Shown here in pieces: positions 1 to 8,815 of a DNA stretch of 56,571 nt. The position numbers and the translations under genes were made by a program. Under the pieces are notes generated by a model. That model was not told where the DNA came from. It ran no database searches and saw only the letters and a list, made by a program, of their open reading frames with translations. Source of the stretch: a virus; the IMG/VR virus record IMGVR_UViG_3300042197_000691, positions 1 to 56,571 of that record; one strand, given 5' to 3'. The first letter of the stretch is position 1; each line of letters starts with the position of its first letter.

Positions 1-1
1 T

Positions 2-427
2 GATTTAAAAGAAGCAATACAAACTATTGTTTGGAATTATGGTAAAGAAGTAACTAATTGGTTTCAGACTGACGGATTTTCTGGATCATATCAACTAGCA
101 TATGCTAGTGATCGTAGTTGGATACACACCGATCATTTCAATAAGTGGGCAGCAGTTTTATACTTAACACCTGATGCTCCATTAACTGGTGGAACATCAT
201 TGTATATGTACAAAGAAAATGGCGCCACTACTTCCACTGAAATGGGTGATCGTTCTTATGATGCGTCGGATGTTACCAAGTGGTATAAGTATGATGTAGT
301 CGCCAACCGATACAATAGATTGGTAATGTATCGTGGAGATTTATTTCATATGAGTAATGATTACTTTGGCAGCACACCGCAAGATGGAAGATTATTTCAA
401 TTGTTCTTTTTTGATACACGAATATAA
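2..427 (+). CDS. Fe/2OG oxygenase-like protein, 5'-truncated by window edge
   Basis: The open frame enters from the left edge and runs to a TAA at 425-427, giving about 141 residues without the N-terminus. Visible are RSWIHTDHF (candidate HxD iron ligands), YLTPDAPL, a distal FHMS histidine, and GRLFQLFF, whose arginine could bind 2-oxoglutarate. It is clearly paralogous to the next gene and to the gene at 31877-32569. This arrangement fits the double-stranded beta-helix Fe/2OG dioxygenase fold and resembles the poorly characterised DUF6445-type phage proteins. The substrate is unknown. The stop overlaps the next start (TAATG), so the two are translationally coupled. Confidence 0.75.
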   Translation, partial: DLKEAIQTIVWNYGKEVTNWFQTDGFSGSYQLAYASDRSWIHTDHFNKWAAVLYLTPDAPLTGGTSLYMYKENGATTSTEMGDRSYDASDVTKWYKYDVVANRYNRLVMYRGDLFHMSNDYFGSTPQDGRLFQLFFFDTRI

Positions 428-975
428 TGAAAACTAATGTAATTATCACTGATAATTTTTACAGTAATCCCGATGGAGTTCGTAGTTTTATACTTCAGCA
501 AGAATTTAAACAATACAAATATCCTGGTCTAAGAACAAAAAGTTTTCTTACGGCTGATACAAAAGAAACAATTCAAAAGTTATTATTAAACGCTGGTGGA
601 TTAGTTACTAATTGGAATCAAGAAGACGGTTTAACTGGATCATTTGAATTAGCCACAGCCCTTGATCGTAGTTGGATACATACTGATCATTTTAATACTT
701 GGGCAGGTGTACTATATTTAACACCTGATGCGCCTTTAGACAGCGGTACTGGAATATATCAGTATAAGAAAACTGGAGCAACTATTGCTAGCCAATTAGA
801 TTCATATGAAGCACTAGATATGACCAAGTGGGAACTATGTGATGTAATCGCAAACAGATATAATAGACTGGTATTATATAGAAGTGAAATGTTTCATACA
901 AGTATAAACTATTTTGGATCTGATCTTCAAACAGGCAGACTATTTCAATTATTCTTTATAACAACACAATTTTAA
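427..975 (+). CDS. Fe/2OG oxygenase-like protein (DUF6445-type)
   Basis: 182 residues and complete. It carries RSWIHTDHF near residues 81-89 (HxD), YLTPDAPL, ANRYNRLVLYR, a distal FHTS histidine and GRLFQLFF. The near-identical motif order to the upstream gene points to tandem duplication. The N-terminus (VIITDNFYSNPDGVRSFILQ) resembles that of the third paralogue at 31877. Fold-level assignment as a non-haem iron, 2-oxoglutarate-dependent oxygenase is inferred from the metal triad; the target is unknown. It starts inside the stop of the preceding gene. Confidence 0.7.
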   Translation: MKTNVIITDNFYSNPDGVRSFILQQEFKQYKYPGLRTKSFLTADTKETIQKLLLNAGGLVTNWNQEDGLTGSFELATALDRSWIHTDHFNTWAGVLYLTPDAPLDSGTGIYQYKKTGATIASQLDSYEALDMTKWELCDVIANRYNRLVLYRSEMFHTSINYFGSDLQTGRLFQLFFITTQF

Positions 976-978
976 ATC

Positions 979-1509
979 ATGATAAACAGAGTATCAAATT
1001 TCTTGGAAGACGAAGTTCTTAATTCTCTGCGACAGAAATTTGAACAAAGTAGAGGTACGCCATCGTTTGAAGTCAATAATATGGGAAGATGGGGTGCTGG
1101 CTTAGAAAGTGGATCTTTTGGGCCAGTATTAATATTGCCATTGAATGAGTATAAAGAATATTTTTTAGAAAAATACAAATCTGTTCATCCGGATTTTGCT
1201 GAATATAAAAATTTAACATGTTTTATGCACATTTGGTTACCTGGATCTCAGATAAATTTTCATCATGATGATTCTGGAGACAGCGGCAATCCACGCTTAA
1301 GTAGTACGATTTATATTAACGAACGTTGGAACTGGAATTGGGGTGGATTATTTTTATATGACGATCCAGATACTGGTCAAGGTTGGGTATACCCACACTC
1401 TAACAGTATGGTTTGGTTTAGGCCGCCAATATATCACGCAACATCAATGATAACTATGAATGCTGAATTTCCTAGATTAAGTATTCAGTTGTTTTTCAAC
1501 AAGTATTGA
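979..1509 (+). CDS. 2OG-Fe(II) oxygenase, prolyl-4-hydroxylase-like
   Basis: 176 residues. Motifs in order: HHDD around residues 95-98 (HxD ligands), WGGLFLYDD, PPIYHATS (distal His) and PRLSIQLFF (2OG-binding Arg). This order is typical of P4H-like dioxygenases common in T4-like marine phages. It lies 3 bp after the two related oxygenase-like genes, forming a three-gene oxygenase cluster. Its 3' end overlaps the convergent Nudix gene by about 33 bp. Substrate unknown; hydroxylation of a virion protein or host factor is only a possibility. Confidence 0.85.
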   Translation: MINRVSNFLEDEVLNSLRQKFEQSRGTPSFEVNNMGRWGAGLESGSFGPVLILPLNEYKEYFLEKYKSVHPDFAEYKNLTCFMHIWLPGSQINFHHDDSGDSGNPRLSSTIYINERWNWNWGGLFLYDDPDTGQGWVYPHSNSMVWFRPPIYHATSMITMNAEFPRLSIQLFFNKY

Positions 1510-1935
1510 ATTCGTAGTCAATGTTTTTAATTTAGATAAAATCACTGAAGAACCGAGTGTTTTTTCAACGCCTGGATGAAGTGGTCTAGGCAATCCATCA
1601 AGTGAAACCCAACAATAACCTTTGTGTTCAGCATTCAAAACTGGAATAAATTCCTCATCCACATTGATTAAGAATGTATGATACACAAATACACCACTTT
1701 CGCTGGTATATTGTTCTATAGGAATTATCTTAGCATCTTTTACTACGCCACCTAATTCCTCACTGATCTCACGCACTAGACCATGCTCAATAGATTCGTT
1801 GTGTTCTATTTTGCCACCAACTAATCCCCATGTGCTAGGAAATTTTCCAGTGTTTCTGTTCAAAAACAAATATCGTTTAGTTGATGTGGCATGTATCAGT
1901 GCGCCACATCCTTGTTTTAAATTATTAGCTGCCAT
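1477..1935 (-). CDS. Nudix hydrolase
   Basis: 152 residues. A full Nudix box lies at about residues 41-63: GGKIEHNES then REISEELGG, matching GX5EX7REUXEEXGU, which binds the divalent metal and hydrolyses a nucleoside diphosphate-X bond. The flanking STWGLVGG and KGYCWVSLDGLP strands are typical of the fold. The substrate (oxidised dNTP, sugar nucleotide or capped RNA) cannot be read from sequence. The start overlaps the end of gp15 by 19 bp on the same strand, so it is probably the last gene of the gp14-gp15 transcript. Confidence 0.9.
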   Translation of the reverse strand: MAANNLKQGCGALIHATSTKRYLFLNRNTGKFPSTWGLVGGKIEHNESIEHGLVREISEELGGVVKDAKIIPIEQYTSESGVFVYHTFLINVDEEFIPVLNAEHKGYCWVSLDGLPRPLHPGVEKTLGSSVILSKLKTLTTNSILVEKQLNT

Positions 1936-3533
1936 TTTCCTGCTGGGTAATATCCCTCATAACTTTTTGACCATGCACTGCCATTCCAACGATATTGTGT
2001 GCCAGTTGTTAGATTAGTAACATACTGCGAGACAATTTCATTTCTACTATCAAATACTACCGACCAATGTTGACCTGTAAATTCAATGATGTCGTTTTTA
2101 ACCGCTTCAAGTGGCGTATCATCAATGCCAGTCCAATTATAGTAGGGTACTACGTTAGAATCAAGAACATAATCGTTTGCCAACAAGTACCTGGTGCCAA
2201 CTGCTAAGTCTTGTAGTGAGTAATTTGGACGACTAATCATAGGATCAATGATCGCATTTATTGGATCAAGGCTATTTGTAGGCAGTGAATCAACATCTGG
2301 TGACCATAATAGTGTTGTATCATCAATTGGATTATATGCTACTGTGCCTACTATAATTGTATCATCTGGTAGTTCAAGTTTAACTGTGCTAGTGCCATTG
2401 ATCAAATTGCCATAAATGTTCACTATATCACGCCATGGCTCATTGGCACCAGTTTTTGTAGTTACTCCGGTGAATACTATTCTGTCTCCCACATTACCCG
2501 TAACAACATTGCTAGTTGTTACTGTATCGCCACTGACTGATATTACTGTACAGTTCCCTACGGTTTGAATACTGTTTGAAGTTATACTGGTTATGTATAG
2601 ATCACTTACTATCATGCCAGGTTCAACACCATCAGCATCAGTTAAGAATACTGTGGTATTGGCAGAAATATTGCCTGCTAATTCTTTTACAACCTGTGTG
2701 CCAAATTTGTCATCTACGGGTTGATTGTTCTTGACCAATCTCAATTGATTGTCTAACAAAATTACGCCGTACTGTAGTGGAGTTATATACTGTCTACTTA
2801 GTAAATTAGCATCATCATAGATGGATTCATCAATGTTGCCATTCGCATCAAATATGTTAGCAATGATTTTTTGAATCACACCTAACTTACGAACTAGAGC
2901 AGGAGCACTGATGAATATTGGTAATTCAAAGGTTAACGTAGCAACATCTATGTCAATATTTGTGCCAACTGGAACCGTTCTTGAACTCCATGTTGTTTGA
3001 GTTAATAGCACATAGGTAATACTTGTCCAATCAATGTAGTTATCTGTAGATTGAATTTCAAGTGCGGGATTAAACAGTGTACTAATTTGCTCTATGATTT
3101 GTAATTTTTGTTCTGTGTTACTAGTCCAAATATCCAATTTCAGTGTAAGACGATAAGGAACAGGCATTAGTCTTTCAACAGTTAGAACATCACCCTGTGT
3201 AGTAGAGTAATCGCCAGTAAGTGGATCGTAGTATCGTTCACGCACATTTAATTTACCAACATAAGTTGGATTTTGAACACGTTCACGATCATATGCTAAA
3301 TCGCTAATATATACAGCCATTGCTGGTGTACTGTTCATTGTGCTTTCACTATTTTGTTGAATAATACTTGCAACCTGTCTACTGCTGTCGCCATATATAA
3401 CAGGCACTCGTTGTAAGGCAGTTACACCATTTCTATCTTTGCCAAATTGAACTTGAAAATTACTGATCATTCGTATGAACTGAACGATATAACGTCTTAT
3501 TTGATTATCGTAGAAAAACTGTTGAAGTTGCAT
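1917..3533 (-). CDS. 15: Tail sheath stabiliser / tail completion protein gp15
   Basis: 538 residues, about twice the length of T4 gp15. The first ~230 residues keep the T4 gp15 pattern: FFYDNQIRRY, FIRMISNFQVQFG, RVPVIYGD, MAVYISDLAYDR, then YRLTLKLDIWTSN and QIIEQISTLFNP. Gp15 forms the ring at the head-proximal end of the sheath and tube. The C-terminal half is an extension with beta-rich segments and a terminal TQYRWNGSAW motif that recurs in the neighbouring gp14 and in the sheath. It lies 3 bp after gp14 on the minus strand. Confidence 0.82.
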   Translation of the reverse strand: MQLQQFFYDNQIRRYIVQFIRMISNFQVQFGKDRNGVTALQRVPVIYGDSSRQVASIIQQNSESTMNSTPAMAVYISDLAYDRERVQNPTYVGKLNVRERYYDPLTGDYSTTQGDVLTVERLMPVPYRLTLKLDIWTSNTEQKLQIIEQISTLFNPALEIQSTDNYIDWTSITYVLLTQTTWSSRTVPVGTNIDIDVATLTFELPIFISAPALVRKLGVIQKIIANIFDANGNIDESIYDDANLLSRQYITPLQYGVILLDNQLRLVKNNQPVDDKFGTQVVKELAGNISANTTVFLTDADGVEPGMIVSDLYITSITSNSIQTVGNCTVISVSGDTVTTSNVVTGNVGDRIVFTGVTTKTGANEPWRDIVNIYGNLINGTSTVKLELPDDTIIVGTVAYNPIDDTTLLWSPDVDSLPTNSLDPINAIIDPMISRPNYSLQDLAVGTRYLLANDYVLDSNVVPYYNWTGIDDTPLEAVKNDIIEFTGQHWSVVFDSRNEIVSQYVTNLTTGTQYRWNGSAWSKSYEGYYPAGKWQLII

Positions 3534-3535
3534 GA

Positions 3536-4918
3536 TTAATTGTCCGCTTTAGGTGTCAATGCCTTACTAAGGCTTTGTCTAGATGGTAGCGTTTGTCCAC
3601 TATCATCAACATATGTGTCTGTATTATTCACAAATAGGCTACGTTGTGTTCTGTTATTTGGTCCTGGAGTTAGATCAGTACGTACACTGTCTTCAATCTT
3701 TGCCCAACGTGAGCCGTCATATCTAAACAGTCTGTTTGGCACATAGTCTGTTCGCAAGAAATAATTGCCTATTTGTGGATTCGTAGGGAATGTTGTGCCA
3801 GCACTGACTGGCCAACCGTTAGGTGGTGTGCCATCACCACCCAGATATGCTGGTATATTAGTGTCTGGTGTTGTTGGTGCTACTGCTGCGAAGTTTCTGG
3901 TTGAGTTTACACGCAGATTTCTAGTGTTGACTTGTACGCCAGTAGGATCGCCAGGAGAACCATCTGGATTCAATGGCAATACATATAGTTCATCTACGTT
4001 TGTGCCACTCTTTGGTACATCAATTTCTGCCTGTTCAATAACGGCATCATTTATTTCTAATAGTTTATCTAACGTGCTCAAGTAATTACTAAATGGTGTA
4101 CTATTACCATTTACCTGTTGATTTGAAATTTGATCTAGGATGTCTTTATATTCTTGACTATCTACTAGAGGATTTAATTTAACTCTAGACAGATGCGGCC
4201 ACCATGTTTGACTAAAACCCTCAGCAGCAAATGTTACTTCTTCTACCACATAATATCTTTTTAATATGTTTGGAATATCATTATCTATTGGGTAAAAATC
4301 TTTTTTATGTTGGAGTTCTACCACGTCACCACTCATTATTTTTCTACCCAAATACTTTACAGTATCAGTTAGGTGAAAAGTCATATATAGTGTATCAGCA
4401 CTCATGAATATACCAAATTGAGATAAGTTAAAATCGTTATCACTTACTGTATATATACCACGTAGAGTATAAACACTAGTATCGTATTTTCTATCCCGAT
4501 TTTCTAAAAATAATAAATCTTGAATATTTGTAGCAGTTTGATTTAGATAATTTGGCTTTGTGGCATCATTCCAGTATATATTAACGGATTGGCCTGATGA
4601 TATAGTATCTGTGATGTTTGAAGTTAATGTTATAGTATTTGTGGTAGTATTTGTAGTGAATATTACAGTGTTAGCGGCAATACCAATGCCACTTACTGTT
4701 TGCCCAACTTCTAGTGTAGAGATATTGCCAAAAGTTAGTGTATTACCACTACTAACTGTAGTAGTTGTTATATAAGTATTAGATTGAGTCAATGGACCTA
4801 AATATTTGTGTAGCAATACACCAGTGCCGCCAAGAGTAAATTGTTCTGATATTAATTTATCAAAATATTTGTAGTCCAGAGAATGTCGACCATCTTTCCA
4901 AAGACTTAAACGTGGCAT
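3536..4918 (-). CDS. 14: Neck protein gp14-like
   Basis: 460 residues. The core (RGIYTVSDNDFNLSQFGIF, TVKYLGRKIMSGDVVELQH, then EVTFAAEGFSQTWWPHLSRV and KLNPL) parallels the layout of T4 gp14 (FGM...GDLIYF...I.WVEPYD). Its place next to gp15 supports this. Gp14 sits with gp13 in the neck and connects head to tail. Residues ~45-110 hold a repetitive Thr/Asn-rich beta insert, and the C-terminus carries LFRYDGSRW near residue 400, shared with gp15 and gp18. The HNH endonuclease gene ends 6 bp upstream of this start. Confidence 0.68.
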   Translation of the reverse strand: MPRLSLWKDGRHSLDYKYFDKLISEQFTLGGTGVLLHKYLGPLTQSNTYITTTTVSSGNTLTFGNISTLEVGQTVSGIGIAANTVIFTTNTTTNTITLTSNITDTISSGQSVNIYWNDATKPNYLNQTATNIQDLLFLENRDRKYDTSVYTLRGIYTVSDNDFNLSQFGIFMSADTLYMTFHLTDTVKYLGRKIMSGDVVELQHKKDFYPIDNDIPNILKRYYVVEEVTFAAEGFSQTWWPHLSRVKLNPLVDSQEYKDILDQISNQQVNGNSTPFSNYLSTLDKLLEINDAVIEQAEIDVPKSGTNVDELYVLPLNPDGSPGDPTGVQVNTRNLRVNSTRNFAAVAPTTPDTNIPAYLGGDGTPPNGWPVSAGTTFPTNPQIGNYFLRTDYVPNRLFRYDGSRWAKIEDSVRTDLTPGPNNRTQRSLFVNNTDTYVDDSGQTLPSRQSLSKALTPKADN

Positions 4919-4923
4919 AATAA

Positions 4924-5592
4924 TTATTCCTTAGATTTATTATTTATCGCTAATAATACGTTACAATTATCTCCATGCCATCTAATTAAATTTGTTTTGC
5001 CTTTTCCTTGTTTGCCACAATTAGGACAAATGTAAATAAACATATCGGCTTTTTTCTTAGCACTAAATTTAGCACGTTCTTCTATGGTCCATCTTTGATT
5101 AGAAGAGTATTTCATTTTTTCTCGGGTTTCATTGGAAATAGGTTTATATTCTTTATTAAAGTTTTTTCCTGTACGAAATTCAGACATTTTTTTGCGTTGT
5201 TCTTCGGACCATTTTTTACCGTAATTGTAATTTTTTTCTCCCGTCAATGTCCCCTTCATGGCAATACTTCTTAATTGAGCACATTCTATTTTAATTTTCT
5301 CAAATGCGCGGGAGTTAATATATCTATTCTCAGATAATAAATTTCCCATAGCGTGTAATGCGTAACACATTTTTTTTCTATATTCACCATCGACCATTTT
5401 AGTTAAAAGCCAATGACAAACAAAATGTTCTCTAGCAGTCAATTTTACTAAATTTATTTTATTATTAGAACCGCCTAGACTTTTTGGTATAATGTGATGT
5501 TTTTCGAAATATTCTGCTACCAATATTCTATTTTGTGCTCGATTTATTATTTGATAATACCAATTAGTATATTTATTTTTGATAAATATCAT
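4924..5592 (-). CDS. HNH homing endonuclease
   Basis: 222 residues. The HNH core is EKHHIIPKSLGG then NLVKLTAREHFVCHWLL, the typical free-standing phage HNH arrangement. It is followed by lysine-rich NUMOD-like repeats (GKKWSEEQRKKMSEF) and a C-terminal CPNCGKQ...HGDNC zinc-finger-like segment for DNA binding. It sits immediately upstream of gp14 on the same strand, consistent with intergenic homing. Its own GATAAATA motif lies at 5655-5662. Confidence 0.92.
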   Translation of the reverse strand: MIFIKNKYTNWYYQIINRAQNRILVAEYFEKHHIIPKSLGGSNNKINLVKLTAREHFVCHWLLTKMVDGEYRKKMCYALHAMGNLLSENRYINSRAFEKIKIECAQLRSIAMKGTLTGEKNYNYGKKWSEEQRKKMSEFRTGKNFNKEYKPISNETREKMKYSSNQRWTIEERAKFSAKKKADMFIYICPNCGKQGKGKTNLIRWHGDNCNVLLAINNKSKE

Positions 5593-5654
5593 TGCTGATG
5601 CTCCCTTTAAGCGTTAGAGTAGTTGGGATTGACCAGATCCGCGAACTACATCTT

Positions 5655-5662
5655 TATTTATC
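5655..5662 (-). promoter_or_regulatory. Late promoter motif (GATAAATA) for leftward gp14-gp15 block
   Basis: Read on the minus strand the sequence is GATAAATA, about 65 bp upstream of the HNH start and heading into HNH, gp14, gp15 and Nudix. In T4-like phages an A/T octamer of the TATAAATA type is recognised by the gp55 late sigma factor. Nearby, GTAGTT and AACTAC arms (5619-5649) enclose a smaller GGAT/ATCC hairpin. Confidence 0.55.
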
Positions 5663-5726
5663 AAACTTAGTAGATAAGCGTGGCACTTTGTAAGTCCTTG
5701 AATGTGTTGTATTTATGCTAAACCTG

Positions 5727-5755
5727 TTGACAGGAATGTTAGGCTCTGATAAGAT
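5727..5755 (+). promoter_or_regulatory. Sigma70-type promoter (TTGACA-17-TAAGAT)
   Basis: TTGACA at 5727-5732 and TAAGAT at 5750-5755 with a 17-base spacer, about 30 bp before the ATG at 5787. A near-consensus host promoter inside a late structural region suggests early expression of the following gene. ACGGAG just before the ATG is a good Shine-Dalgarno. Confidence 0.75.
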
Positions 5756-5786
5756 ATGTTTTTGTTCGTAAAACGGAGTAGTTCTC

Positions 5787-6962
5787 ATGGCAGTTGTCGC
5801 TGGAATCAAGATCAAAGCCAAGCCGTCTAAGGCTCGTAGTGTTGCTTTTTTTGATGAAAAGTATACGGGTTCTGAGCCGCTGTGGCCCGCTGATGCTGCT
5901 GAATGGCCTCAAGAAAAGTTTGACAGCCAACTGCGTCGTTCTTTTTATTACTACAATTATTACTACACCGTTAAGTCGGCTCGTAAACACCTGAATGAAT
6001 GGGTCAGGAAGTCTGGCCTCTTTACCAAGGAAGAAGCCCGATCGTTTGACCGTATTTCTGATAAGTTTGTACCCATGACGGCGGTCAGTCTGACTATGGC
6101 ACACGGCGTTGGTATGCCCTTTAAGGACCGTCATATTGAATTTTTGAGTACTACCGTTAAGAATTTGCTTGCTATGCATCGTGACGACGTGGATGAGCAA
6201 GAATCTGCCGAAGATGTTGCTCAAACACCTGTGATCAAGGTATCTATTCAAGATCGTCTGGCCGAAAAAACTGCTGAAAACATTGGCGAAATTGAAGGGC
6301 AGTTTGATAACATCATCAAGGGTGTCAAGAGTGAATTTAAACCTCATGATTTCTTGGTGGCTCGTAATGTTCCTCAAGCACAATTGGCTAAGTACGAGAG
6401 AGTATTTCAGTCTCGTAAAGAAGAAATTCTGTTGGCACAATCTAAGCAGGACGCTCAACTGGTAGAAGCCTATAAGCATTACAAGGCAGCCGACTTTAAG
6501 CGAGTTATCTCCTGGATTGATCTTTTGTTGGCTGCGATTGAACAATATCGTGGTGTCAAGAAGGCAACCAAAAAGGCGCGAGTAAAGAAGGCTCCTACCA
6601 AGCAAAAATTGATTGCCAAGTTGAAGTATGCCAGCGAAAACAAGGAATTGAAGGTAGTCAGTATCAATCCGATGGACATCATTGGTAGTACGGAATTGTG
6701 GGTTTACAATGCCAAAACTCGCAAAATCGGTAAGTATGTTGCTGCCGAATTCAAGACCTTGAGCATCAAGGGTAGTTCAATTGAAAACTACGATGAAGTC
6801 AAGAGTGTGTGTAAGACCCTTCGTAAGCCTGATGAAAAACTCAAGGAATTTGCTAAGGCTGGTAAGATTCAACTGAGGAAGTTTTTGACTGAAATCAAGG
6901 CAGTTGAGAGTAGGATGAATGGCAGGATCAATGCTGATATTCTGCTGCTGAAAGTATCCTAA
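5787..6962 (+). CDS. Hypothetical Lys-rich early-type protein
   Basis: 391 residues, not recognised. It is basic, with a Tyr-rich stretch (SFYYYNYYYTVKSAR) near residue 50, helical segments, and a Lys-rich stretch KKATKKARVKKAPTKQK around residue 270 that could bind nucleic acid. Codon use is visibly richer in G and C third positions (AAG, GTC, CGT) than in the flanking structural genes. With its own consensus promoter and a strong terminator downstream it is an isolated monocistronic unit. Composition and signals suggest a highly expressed early protein; function unknown. Confidence 0.8.
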   Translation: MAVVAGIKIKAKPSKARSVAFFDEKYTGSEPLWPADAAEWPQEKFDSQLRRSFYYYNYYYTVKSARKHLNEWVRKSGLFTKEEARSFDRISDKFVPMTAVSLTMAHGVGMPFKDRHIEFLSTTVKNLLAMHRDDVDEQESAEDVAQTPVIKVSIQDRLAEKTAENIGEIEGQFDNIIKGVKSEFKPHDFLVARNVPQAQLAKYERVFQSRKEEILLAQSKQDAQLVEAYKHYKAADFKRVISWIDLLLAAIEQYRGVKKATKKARVKKAPTKQKLIAKLKYASENKELKVVSINPMDIIGSTELWVYNAKTRKIGKYVAAEFKTLSIKGSSIENYDEVKSVCKTLRKPDEKLKEFAKAGKIQLRKFLTEIKAVESRMNGRINADILLLKVS

Positions 6963-6971
6963 TATTTTAGA

Positions 6972-7005
6972 CCCCGATAACATAAATACCGTTATCGGGG
7001 TTATT
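6972..7005 (+). terminator. Rho-independent terminator with a late promoter motif in its loop
   Basis: CCCCGATAAC at 6972-6981 pairs perfectly with GTTATCGGGG at 6991-7000, followed by TTATTTAT. The 9-base loop is ATAAATACC, which contains ATAAATA. The hairpin would stop the early transcript of the upstream gene, while late transcription could start in the loop for gp13. Confidence 0.85.
6982..6988 (+). promoter_or_regulatory. Late promoter motif ATAAATA upstream of gp13
   Basis: CATAAATA sits in the loop of the terminator hairpin, 19 bp before the gp13 ATG at 7007. Spacing and sequence match the other late motifs in this window. Confidence 0.5.
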
Positions 7006-7006
7006 T

Positions 7007-8161
7007 ATGACTGTAACAATACAACCAAACTTACAAAATGATCTATCACTAAGAACACAAAATCTTGGTGGTCCAGGGCCAATTAGTCAATCAAGTGCTA
7101 TTGATGCGGCTGGAAATATTCAAACGCTTAATCAACTACGCAATGAAATGGTTGATTACATGCGTTTACGTCTGGCTGACCAAATAGTTGATATTGAATT
7201 AGATAAAGAGCACTATGATTTAGCAATAAAACAGGCTCTGATAAAGTACAGACAAAAGGCATCTAATGCTGTAGAAGAAAGTTATGCTTTCTTAGATTTA
7301 TTGCCAGAAGTCCAAGAATATATATTGCCTAACTACATCATGGATGTTAGGCAGATATTCAGACGTGGCATAGGTAGTACTACTGGTACTACTGCTAGTC
7401 AGTTTGAGCCATTTGCCAGTGGATACTTGAATACATATATGTTAGTAGCTGGCAGAGTTGGCGGTCTGCTAAACTATGAACTATTCACGCAGTATCAAGA
7501 GTTAGCCATGACCATGTTTGGCGGTTACATGAATTACACTTTTAATCGTGTAACCAAGAAACTTACATTAGTTAGAAAAATGCCTGACTATGGGCATACA
7601 TACTTTTCAATCAACACGTTAACCAGTGCTGGAACTGTAGCAAATTCGGTAATCACAATTAGATTGAATAGTCCTGTTACTCTGGCGGCAAATAATAGTT
7701 TATATATTGAGAATTGCCCTGTTTCTGGATATAGTGGTCAATATACGGTAACATCTGTAGATAGTTCTGGTACTATAATTACAGTAGTGGCCAATCAAAG
7801 TTTAGGTGCTACAAGTGTTACTGGCTTTAATTTAAGTCAAACCAAAATATGGAGTCCAGAAGTAGATGGATTGAATAGCAGCGAAAGTGTATTATTATGG
7901 ATTTATAATCATAAACCAGATAGTATGTTATTGAGTGATCCACAAGTATATCCATGGCTACAAGAATATGCTTTGGCATTCGTTAAGAGTATTCTTGGTC
8001 AAGCTCGTGGTAAATTTGCCAGTATTGCTGGTCCACAGGGTGGCGGCCAATTAAATGGAGCAGCATTATTACAGGAATCACAAGCGGAAATGGAAAAACT
8101 AGAAGAGGAATTGAAGAACTATGTTGATGGCTCGCAGCCTTTAACATGGGTCATTGGATGA
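7007..8161 (+). CDS. 13: Neck protein gp13
   Basis: 384 residues. The N-terminal helix region (LNQLRNEMVDYMRLRLADQI) and LDKEHYDLAIKQALIKYR, followed by LPEVQEYILPNYIMDVRQIF and KPDSMLLSDPQVYPWLQEYA, matches the gp13 neck protein of T4-like cyanophages and T4. It joins the portal to gp14 during head-tail attachment. Residues ~205-270 form a Ser/Thr-rich beta insert that resembles small Ig-like decorations. Its stop overlaps the dNMP kinase start (ATGATG). Confidence 0.85.
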   Translation: MTVTIQPNLQNDLSLRTQNLGGPGPISQSSAIDAAGNIQTLNQLRNEMVDYMRLRLADQIVDIELDKEHYDLAIKQALIKYRQKASNAVEESYAFLDLLPEVQEYILPNYIMDVRQIFRRGIGSTTGTTASQFEPFASGYLNTYMLVAGRVGGLLNYELFTQYQELAMTMFGGYMNYTFNRVTKKLTLVRKMPDYGHTYFSINTLTSAGTVANSVITIRLNSPVTLAANNSLYIENCPVSGYSGQYTVTSVDSSGTIITVVANQSLGATSVTGFNLSQTKIWSPEVDGLNSSESVLLWIYNHKPDSMLLSDPQVYPWLQEYALAFVKSILGQARGKFASIAGPQGGGQLNGAALLQESQAEMEKLEEELKNYVDGSQPLTWVIG

Positions 8162-8763
8162 TGCGTAAAATTATTGGATTTGCTGGATTAATCGGCAGTG
8201 GTAAAAATACTGCTGCTGCCTACCTGATTGAAAAACATGGATATATTGGATTGAGTTTTGCTGGCGCAGTAAAAGATTGTCTATCAGTAATATTTCATTG
8301 GGATAGAGAATTATTAGAGGGTAATACCCAGGAATCTAGGCGTTGGCGTGAAACTGTGGATAGTTATTGGGCAAAAAAATTAGAAATTCCATATTTCACA
8401 CCACGATATGCCATGCAGAACGTAGGGACTGACTTGTTTAGAAACAAGTTTAATGATAATTTTTGGGTTTATAGTTTAGAGAAAAAAATAGATAGTATTG
8501 ATACTAACATTGTTGTTAGCGATTGTAGATTTCCTAATGAAATTGATATGATTCGTTCTTTAGGAGGTAGAGTATACAGAGTAGCACGCGGAGAAGATCC
8601 AGTATGGTTAAGTATTGCCAGGCTATATCCTCAAAAAATGTGTGAGTTATATCCGGGTGTACACGCTAGTGAATATAGTTGGGCAACGGTTGAATTTGAT
8701 TGCGTTATAGACAATAGTAGTACAGTTGACAATTTTATTTCGCAAATAGAAAAGATAGCATAA
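8158..8763 (+). CDS. 1: Deoxynucleoside monophosphate kinase (T4 gp1-like)
   Basis: About 201 residues. The Walker A loop GLIGSGKNT lies at the N-terminus, with FAGAVKDCLSVIFHW and the lid-like segment SDCRFPNEIDMIRSLGG. These are typical of T4 gp1-type kinases, which phosphorylate dNMPs for DNA synthesis. An ATG at 8146 is possible, but ATG 8158 overlapping the gp13 stop (8159-8161) fits coupled translation. A nucleotide metabolism gene embedded among neck and tail genes is common in this phage group. Confidence 0.82.
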   Translation: MMRKIIGFAGLIGSGKNTAAAYLIEKHGYIGLSFAGAVKDCLSVIFHWDRELLEGNTQESRRWRETVDSYWAKKLEIPYFTPRYAMQNVGTDLFRNKFNDNFWVYSLEKKIDSIDTNIVVSDCRFPNEIDMIRSLGGRVYRVARGEDPVWLSIARLYPQKMCELYPGVHASEYSWATVEFDCVIDNSSTVDNFISQIEKIA

Positions 8764-8807
8764 TAGTCTAACATTTTGTAGTCAAGCCGCTATAATTTCT
8801 CATAAAC

Positions 8808-8815
8808 GATAAATA
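8808..8815 (+). promoter_or_regulatory. Late promoter motif GATAAATA
   Basis: GATAAATA about 33 bp ahead of the chosen start of the GIY-YIG gene and in line with the sheath gene behind it. It matches the repeated late motif elsewhere in the window. Confidence 0.5.

Noticed and set aside
5739-6605. Minus-strand frame of 288 codons opposite the 5787 gene
   Set aside because: It is antisense to a gene with a promoter, ribosome binding site and terminator; the open frame follows from the codon bias of the real gene.
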